Assembly (NCBI GenBank): GCA_015501055.1
Contig: JADNYV010000003.1
Location: 372,001 to 436,000, forward strand
Length of the DNA stretch: 64,000 nt
Direction: 5' to 3'
Source: Mucidula mucida
Taxonomy: Eukaryota > Basidiomycota > Agaricomycetes > Agaricales > Physalacriaceae
Shown piece by piece: positions 58,082 to 64,000 of this stretch (its first letter is position 1; each line of letters opens with the position of its first letter). Below the pieces are notes generated by a model, which saw only the letters and a program-made list of their open reading frames with translations, had not been told where the DNA came from and did not search any database. A program made the position numbers and the translations under genes.

Positions 58082-59881
58082 ATGTCTGCGCGTACGAATT
58101 CAACCACATTCCGCTATAGGTGCTAATGTTTCAACAGGTCTATCGCTTGCGCAACAGATAGCAGAACTTGACTCAGTCGCCCCCGCAAGTCCGTCCTATG
58201 GTATCAAGGCTTGCTGGCATTGACTATTGATAGGTTTTGACCCAGAACATGTTGAAAACCCCCTCGAGGAACGAGAAAGCGATCTCATTGCTGGACGAGA
58301 TCATTATGTTGACGTAGGGTGGGTGCAATCCATTATGGTATACCACACGTTAAGGCTGGCGCAGACCTAGCACTTTGCGCAAAGCTCACCAAAGCATTTT
58401 GGATCCAAAATATGGCGGCGTTCGAACCTCTCGCAAGCAGCTCGTAGACATTGAGAACGAATTTGACGACGATGACATGCAACCCAATGTGTCGGACTCT
58501 ACACATAGCTCAGAAAGTGAAGATGATGGGGCTCCAGGCGAGGTCAGCGATGAAGAACCGACAATCACGACAACAATGAATCTGAACCCCCGGGAGCCGA
58601 TGAAGAGAGTGATGCAGACAATATTACAGAAGCCTCAAATGCTAGAGACGAGCAGGAGGACTTGTCGTCTACTCTAAAACGCAATCGAGAGCAGGACCGT
58701 TTGAAGGGCCTGGCTGTTTCTCAGCAGTTGGTGGGTCAATCCAGCTCAAAGAGTTTTGTCCTTCTCACGACTTCAGGCTATCTGGGACTCATTGGTAGAC
58801 GCCAGAATACGTCTTCAAAAATCTTTGATTGCAGCAAACCGGCTACCTGCGAGTCTATGCATATTCATGTATCGAGTTGCGATCTTACAACCTCATGCAG
58901 GCTATCAATCCTGAGTCGTCATCTCCGGAACTCCCGCAATCATTGTCTGGGATGCTACGAGAGGCCGTCTCGTTGTCGGAAGAAATCTTTGACATGCAAG
59001 AGGTTTGATCATATTTCGGTTTTAAGCCTCAAGTCTTAGTCGAATTTCCAGACTCTACTTGTTGATGCGTCTTGTGAATTGCCTGCACGCAAACGAAGAC
59101 GAGTAGATGGCGAAAGTCGAAATGAATTCGAGACGTACTTTCGCGATGCTACCCACCACGAGTCTGTTGTAGAAAAACAGTCAGTTGGCGTCATTGTACC
59201 TCATATCCCCTTACTGAATTGTATAGGTATCATCCACACCTGATCCAGACTTTGACTAAATGGTCAGCTAAAATACAGGCCGTTGCACCTTCAGTGTTAC
59301 TCCAGTCGAACCGGAATACATTCTCTAAAAACTCACAAAACCTCAAATCAGCTGTTCAGCTCATCGATGAGGCTCTCGGAGACCAGACTAAATTGTTACA
59401 ACGCACTCAGCTATGGCGCGGCAAGGGTCCGCGTCTTGCTAATTCCACCATTCCCGACGACGAAGAGGAACGTGCCGCAGATATATTCGACGACACGGAC
59501 TTTTATCAGCAGTTACTTCGAGATGTCATTGACGCAAAAAACGGCGTGAATGGTCCAGACGATTGGATCGTCGCACAAAAACAGAGGAAGGCCAAAAAGA
59601 AGGTTGATACCAAGGCGAGCAAGGGGCGTAAAATAAGGTCACTCATACCTTTGCTCTGTTGACACTGGTGCTTAAGCAGCCTTCATAGATATGATGTGCA
59701 CGAGAAACTACAGAACTTTATGGTGCCAATCAGCGTCCAGGGCGCTTGGCACGATCAACAGATTGACGAGCTCTTTGGGTCAATATTAGGCCTTGGTTTG
59801 GAGAACGCATTGTCAAACGATGCGCCTGTTGACGACGATGTGAGAGTCGCGGCTCAGGGTGGGTTTAGGGTGTTTGGTTAG
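58082..59881 (+). CDS. BFR2: BFR2/AATF ribosome-biogenesis factor, apparent frameshifts
   Basis: Nucleolar small-subunit processome factor (AATF/Traube). Start codons ATG TCT GCG C, then a 46-nt intron (58092-58137), give MSARLSLAQQIAELDSVAPA. Next come FDPEHVENPLEERESDLIAG, HYVDVG and TLRKAHQSILDPKYGGVRTS. In the acidic linker the frame must shift near 58555 (DEE to TDNHDNNESEPPGADEESD). DLSSTLKRNREQDRLKGLAV leads via an intron to AIWDSLVDARIRLQKSLIAA. A second shift near 58848 is needed to reach RVYAYSCIELRSYNLMQ. The C-terminal TRAUB part is intact: YHPHLIQTLTKWSAKIQAVA, LLQRTQLWRGKGPRLANS, DDTDFYQQLLRDVIDAKNG and HEKLQNFMVPI. Two one-base indels are the simplest reading. Confidence 0.82.
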
Positions 59882-60196
59882 AGTATGTACTGTACTTAGA
59901 AACGAGCCGACCATCTATTGAATATCGAGTTCGGTGGATTGCCGCGCTGCCGCCGAAAGTCCCAAAACGTAACAAGATCAAATACGAGCCTCGTCTATCC
60001 CGACGCGCAACTTGGTTGCTTCACGTCGAGCTGCGCAGTCGAATCCAATCTGCTCCTCGACTACTGCACCACTTTATAGGGCCAAACAGTTGTCTATTTC
60101 CTCCTCCGCTGACTTCTCGTTTCTGGCCGTCATTTCATACCTTTGAGGCGCAATTCAACTCGTGAATCCGGCTTATAACTCACGCTTCTTCCCAAC
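59882..60196. other. Intergenic
   Basis: The 3' flank of BFR2 and the 5' region of SNX41; no feature recognised. Confidence 0.4.
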
Positions 60197-62291
60197 ATGG
60201 ACACATTCGACGACGAAAATCCATTTGATACTGAGGTCGACCGCGCGCCTTCCGAGGCCTCGTCAACGTCAAAAGTGGACATTTCTGAACCTCCTTCTCC
60301 CCATCCTAATACGTCACTTGGATTCGGCTCAGCTGGCCTCCCGGACTCAGGATATCCTACTCCTAGCCGCCCAACGCAGCCCAACTTCAAGGTTGACTTT
60401 TGCTGCGCCCGGGACCGTGTATTACACTCCGGAGATGATGTTGAAATAATGGTCAGCTCCTCCCCCATTCCCACTTTGATTGGCTGCCTTATTGCTTTCG
60501 GCAGATAACGGATGCAATTAAGACATCTCTCAACTCGACGTCTCCCTATATCGCATACTCGATTCAGACGGGGGTAGGCTATACACTCTTCGCATGGTTT
60601 CGTGTCTCATTATTAGAACAGAATGCCACCGCGCACCATCGATATTCAGAGTTCGAGTCTCTGAGAAGCAATCTTTCGAAACTATATCCCACCCTCATCA
60701 TTCCGCCTATTCCCTCAAAACAGACGCTAGGGGATTATGCCGTGAAGCAAGGAAGGGCAAAGGAGGATGCTGCGTTAATTGCCAGGAGAAAGAGGATGCT
60801 CCAAACTTTCCTGAACAGACTGGCTCGCCACCCCATACTATCCAACGAACATGTCTTTCATCGGTTCCTTGACGGCGAAGTTTCTTGGGTACGTTTTGCC
60901 ATTATTATTGGAATCCAAGCGCAGGCTGAGTAGTAATACAGACAGAAGTGTTGAACTCCCCACCAATAACTCTCCTCCCAAAGAACATACTTAAGGCTCC
61001 TTCGCACAATCCCACTGACCAGAATGCATCCCCTGCTTATGCTGCTCTTCCCAACCCTTCAGCAGCTCACCCACTACGAAACCCTGATCAGCGCTTCTAC
61101 GATTCGGAGGCATTCACCAACAAGTTTGCCACTCATCTCAGTGGTCCAATGGAGAAAGTTACGCGTCGGACTATCAAAAGATGGTCAGGTAGTTATTATA
61201 TCTGCCCATAAGCCTTCACCAAGCCTTATGGAAATCACTTAGATGATGCGCAAGATCATTCAGAGCTGGGGGCCGCCCTAAATGGTTTCAGCCTCAACGA
61301 AAGTGACGAACTAGCTGCTGCGATTGAGAAAACCGGCCAAGCCGTCGATTCGACATATATGGCAACCACCAAGCTTGTAAGAGCAAACCATACTTTGTTT
61401 TCGCTGTCTTAACGCATCCTTCCAAGACTCAAGAACTCGAGCAAAATTGGGCTGAACCATTGCACGAGTACGCGCAGTTTGCTTCTATAATTAAGAAGCT
61501 GTTGGCCTATCGGCATCAGAAGCACGTTCAATACGAAATGACTCAGGATGCGCTTGAATCAAAGAGAGAATCATTGGAGGAACTTGAAAAGAGTGAACGG
61601 GAGGCCCGTCGTCTCGAAGAGGCTCTTGGGCGTGGCCGCACAAATGGTGCTACAGCCGTCCGCGCTGCTTCGGATGGCGAGACGACAGAGGCCGGCAGCC
61701 CAACAGACGGTGATGATGACCCGAACCCCGCTTCTGGCTATCTGCCGCCCCATCCTGGTCCCAACCCTGCGCGGCGACGAGCAAGAACACCTGGCATGGG
61801 TCTTCTGAATGCCTTGAGCTATACACTCCACGGGATGATGGATGTCGATCCTGAGACGGCGCGGCGTAATGGGATTTCCAAAACTCGCGAGACGATCTCA
61901 CAAGTCCGTTCTTTCACTTCCTTATACATCGGTGTCTCATGACTTTGTTAGCTGGAGGACGCACTCCATTTGTCCGCTCAAGACCTAAAGTACTCGAGCT
62001 CGACCATCCAGGCCGACTTGGACAGATTCCAACGACAGAAGGTCGCTGATCTCCGAGAGATGGCGATTTCTATGGCTCGCAGTCATCGTGATTGGTGCAA
62101 GAAGGTCGGTTTACTCTGTATTTCTCTTTCAAATTTTTCGAAAATTCTCATTGGTTACCTAGAACTTGGAAGCCTGGGAAGAGGCGAAGAAAGAAATCGA
62201 CAAGATCCCAGACCACCCCAACACGGTAAACATGAAGAACACTCCTGTCCAGACTCGGAGAGATTCTACTGCTACGATTAATGGGCGGTGA
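60197..62291 (+). CDS. SNX41: Sorting nexin (Snx41/Atg20 type, PX-BAR)
   Basis: Endosomal PX-BAR protein that, with Snx4, retrieves cargo from endosomes and supports selective autophagy. It starts MDTFDDENPFDTEVDRAPSE. The PX domain spans exons 1-3: DAIKTSLNSTSPYIAYSIQT, NATAHHRYSEFESLRSNL (the RYSEF lipid-binding block), IPPIPSKQTLGDYAVKQGRA and RRKRMLQTFLNRLARHPIL. Then VSWTEVLNSPPITLLPKN, typical of the Snx41/Atg20 group. The BAR part is heptad-like (HEYAQFASIIKKLLAYRHQK; ESLEELEKSEREARRLEEAL) with a low-complexity insert (about residues 420-480) and the end WEEAKKEIDKIPDHPNT. Intron 2 uses the acceptor AACAG at about 60621, which restores QTG-NATAHHRY. No break in frame. Confidence 0.9.
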
Positions 62292-62519
62292 TTCGTTTCG
62301 TACTATGAGAGCATGCTGTATACCAGTGAGCAGTAGTAGTAATTCTTAATACTATTTGGGACTTCGATAGTTGCTTTTGTTCTTGTTATGTTCATATTCT
62401 CTGCATTGTTCACTTAGTGGCGATATGGTCACCAACCGGTTTCATCACCAAGATGACAAGATGAACGATCAAGTACAGCGCTCAAACAGCACTTGATCAC
62501 ACTCTCCCATAACATTTTC

Positions 62520-63591
62520 ATGTTTTCGCTCCTGTCCTCCACACTACCATCAATGCTTGGATCAAGCAATGCGAATGAGCAGATTATGCTGATTCTGGTT
62601 GGTTTGGTGGGATCAGGCAAGGTATAAAGCTCCCATGATCTCCGTGTCATTCTTTCATTTGAGGACATCTTCAGAGTACCTTTGCACAAGCGCTGCAGGA
62701 ACACGTCCCAAAATTTCGCCGATGCAATCAGGATGATCTCGGGGACAGACGCAAAGTAGAACAGCTTGCGCGAGACAGTCTTCGCCAAGGCTATTCCGTG
62801 TGCATTGACCGGACGAACTTCAACCAGGCGTGAGTATTTCTTGCTTCTCTGTCAAGCCTAAACTGCCGGGTCATATTGAGACGACGTTCTTTAAGGCAAA
62901 GGAGTTATTGGATTGACATAGCACACGAATTCCCCGGAACTTTGATCTTTGTTATTGTGTTTGCGACGCCGTATGAGGTGATGTGCCGTTCATTTTGTGG
63001 TAACGATTTCTTACTATAACCGTATCGTTCCACAGATCTGTGCTCTCCGGCTCAAAGAACGTAAGATCGATTCAAGTGTTACATTGTGTATTATGCCGTG
63101 CACACATGTATCCAATAGGCTCATCTCACCCCACCATCAAGAGTCCGGAGCAAGGTCTGGAGGTCCTCGCGCGCTTTGCGTCTGACTATGTCCCTCCAAT
63201 GAACCATGAGGGCTTTGAGCGCTGTCTTCACCTGACGCCAGATCAGACACCACTTACCTACTCGCAGGATGATGTCTTAGCGATCTTGCAAAGAGTACGG
63301 GATTCCGTACCTGTCCAACCACCGGCGTTTGCCACCGTTCATTCTAGAAGAGGTCCTCGAGGCTCACGTCCCTATCCATACTCCGTGAATCGTGGTGTGC
63401 GCGGTGGCGGATATAGAAGAGGCATCCGCGGGGGATCTATCAGAAACCGAGAAACTGGCGAAGCATTTGCTCACGGACGTGAAACAGATTCACATTCGGC
63501 GTCGGGCAGCTCAGTGGTTTTGCAAAGTCATATTCATGTTGCTGAGCCTGCAGGGGAGGACTCTGAGGCAATTTTGGACAGGCGCGAGTAG
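62520..63591 (+). CDS. AAA_33/zeta-like P-loop kinase-fold protein
   Basis: It starts MFSLLSSTLPSMLGSSNANE; Walker A spans the first intron: LILVGLVGSGK joined to STFAQAL. Then FRRCNQDDLGDRRKVEQLAR, SVCIDRTNFNQAQRSYWIDI (a Walker B-like Asp with a kinase pattern), GTLIFVIVFATPYEICALRL and SHPTIKSPEQGLEVLARFAS. This resembles polynucleotide-kinase-like ATPases of the AAA_33 family, with D-R-T-N as the signature. The C-terminus is Arg/Gly-rich (RRGPRGSRPYPYS, RGGGYRRGIRGG), suggesting RNA binding. Five exons by my reading, introns 46-66 nt. Substrate (RNA or DNA 5'-OH, or a small molecule) is unknown; no phosphatase or ligase domain is attached. Confidence 0.72.
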
Positions 63592-63896
63592 AGGTTTCTG
63601 TGGAATTTTGTCGAATCACACACACTCCCGCTAATTACTGTACTTACTGAACTCCTCCATTGCTTAGTATTTATGTAACTTTGTCATGTATCACGCAGTA
63701 ATAGCGATCAACTGTATGTATTCCCCACCGAGAAATTCTTAGATTGGTAGGTTGAACACTTCGTCAATAGCCGAGGACTACTAGAAAATGTCGGAAGACC
63801 GTGCCTTTGGTGTCGACGTTGGTGATGCACCCTGAAAACGATCAGTGAAAGACAATTAGAGGTTCCGAGTGAAGACAGACACCTGTCAGTCCAAGC
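63592..63896. other. Intergenic, convergent
   Basis: 3' flanks of two convergent genes; nothing recognised. Confidence 0.35.
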
Positions 63897-63968
63897 TCAC
63901 GCTTCCTCTGATTTTTTATCTGACTTTTCCGCGGCCTGCATTCGCTGACCGAGAATTTTGGCGCTGAC
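63897..63968 (-). CDS. Last exon of a gene entering from the right
   Basis: On the minus strand a branch-like GACTAATAAA and acceptor CGTAG at 63969 precede VSAKILGQRMQAAEKSDKK, then SEEA and a stop at 63897-63899. A donor overlapping the stop (GCGTGAGC) would allow one more exon to about 63781. The short helical, charged tail is not enough to name the protein. Confidence 0.35.
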   Translation of the reverse strand, partial: VSAKILGQRMQAAEKSDKKSEEA

Positions 63969-64000
63969 CTACGATTTATTAGTCTAGGACAATACAGATG

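Overview
The window looks like a gene-dense piece of a filamentous basidiomycete nuclear genome, most likely Agaricomycetes. Genes lie on both strands, intergenic gaps are mostly 50-700 bp, and nearly every gene is cut by canonical GT-AG introns of about 45-60 nt with a CTAAC/CTGAC-like branch point. Content fits: a SREBP-type bHLH factor, a chitin synthase, a fused PurK-PurE ADE2, an Ldb17/SPIN90 protein, agaricomycete-style F-box proteins and a P-loop NTPase of a kind expanded in mushrooms. Gene models below were spliced by hand from reading frame, splice sites and remembered family motifs; no search was run.

Left third (1-20 kb): a partial basic protein; ETR1/MECR (mitochondrial enoyl reductase); eIF2B-beta; the DEAD-box helicase MAK5, divergent from mitochondrial ribosomal protein uL2m over only 50 bp; a relic of the ETR1 3' end; a six-exon NTPase/nuclease-like protein; a CTK1/CDK12-type kinase with an RS-rich N-terminus; a Ctr copper transporter; Ldb17/SPIN90; and RVB1/pontin.

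Middle (20-31 kb): a more decayed stretch with a tiny membrane protein, an unidentified gene broken by a stop, a 398-bp MITE-like element with 41-bp inverted repeats and TA flanks, and two frameshifted F-box genes. Embedded here are the retromer subunit VPS35 and a DHHC palmitoyltransferase whose tryptophan codon of DHHCPW can only be restored through a single-nucleotide exon.

Right half (31-64 kb): NOG2, ADE2 (with a 101-nt intron that reads as an intron within an intron), POL3 (DNA polymerase delta), SEC53, a LARGE-like glycosyltransferase, SRE1, a centrosomin-motif coiled-coil protein, a multiply frameshifted VMS1/ANKZF1, chitin synthase, HAL2/MET22, BFR2/AATF, SNX41, a P-loop kinase-like protein and the 3' end of another gene.

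The genes are mostly housekeeping and do not form a cluster. Several serve ribosome production (MAK5, NOG2, BFR2, uL2m, eIF2B), trafficking (VPS35, SNX41, Ldb17, DHHC) or cell wall and glycosylation (CHS, SEC53, GT8). The most unusual signals are in splicing: the 1-nt exon and the twin intron. Frameshifts recur in some genes but are absent from others, so assembly indels must be separated from true decay.
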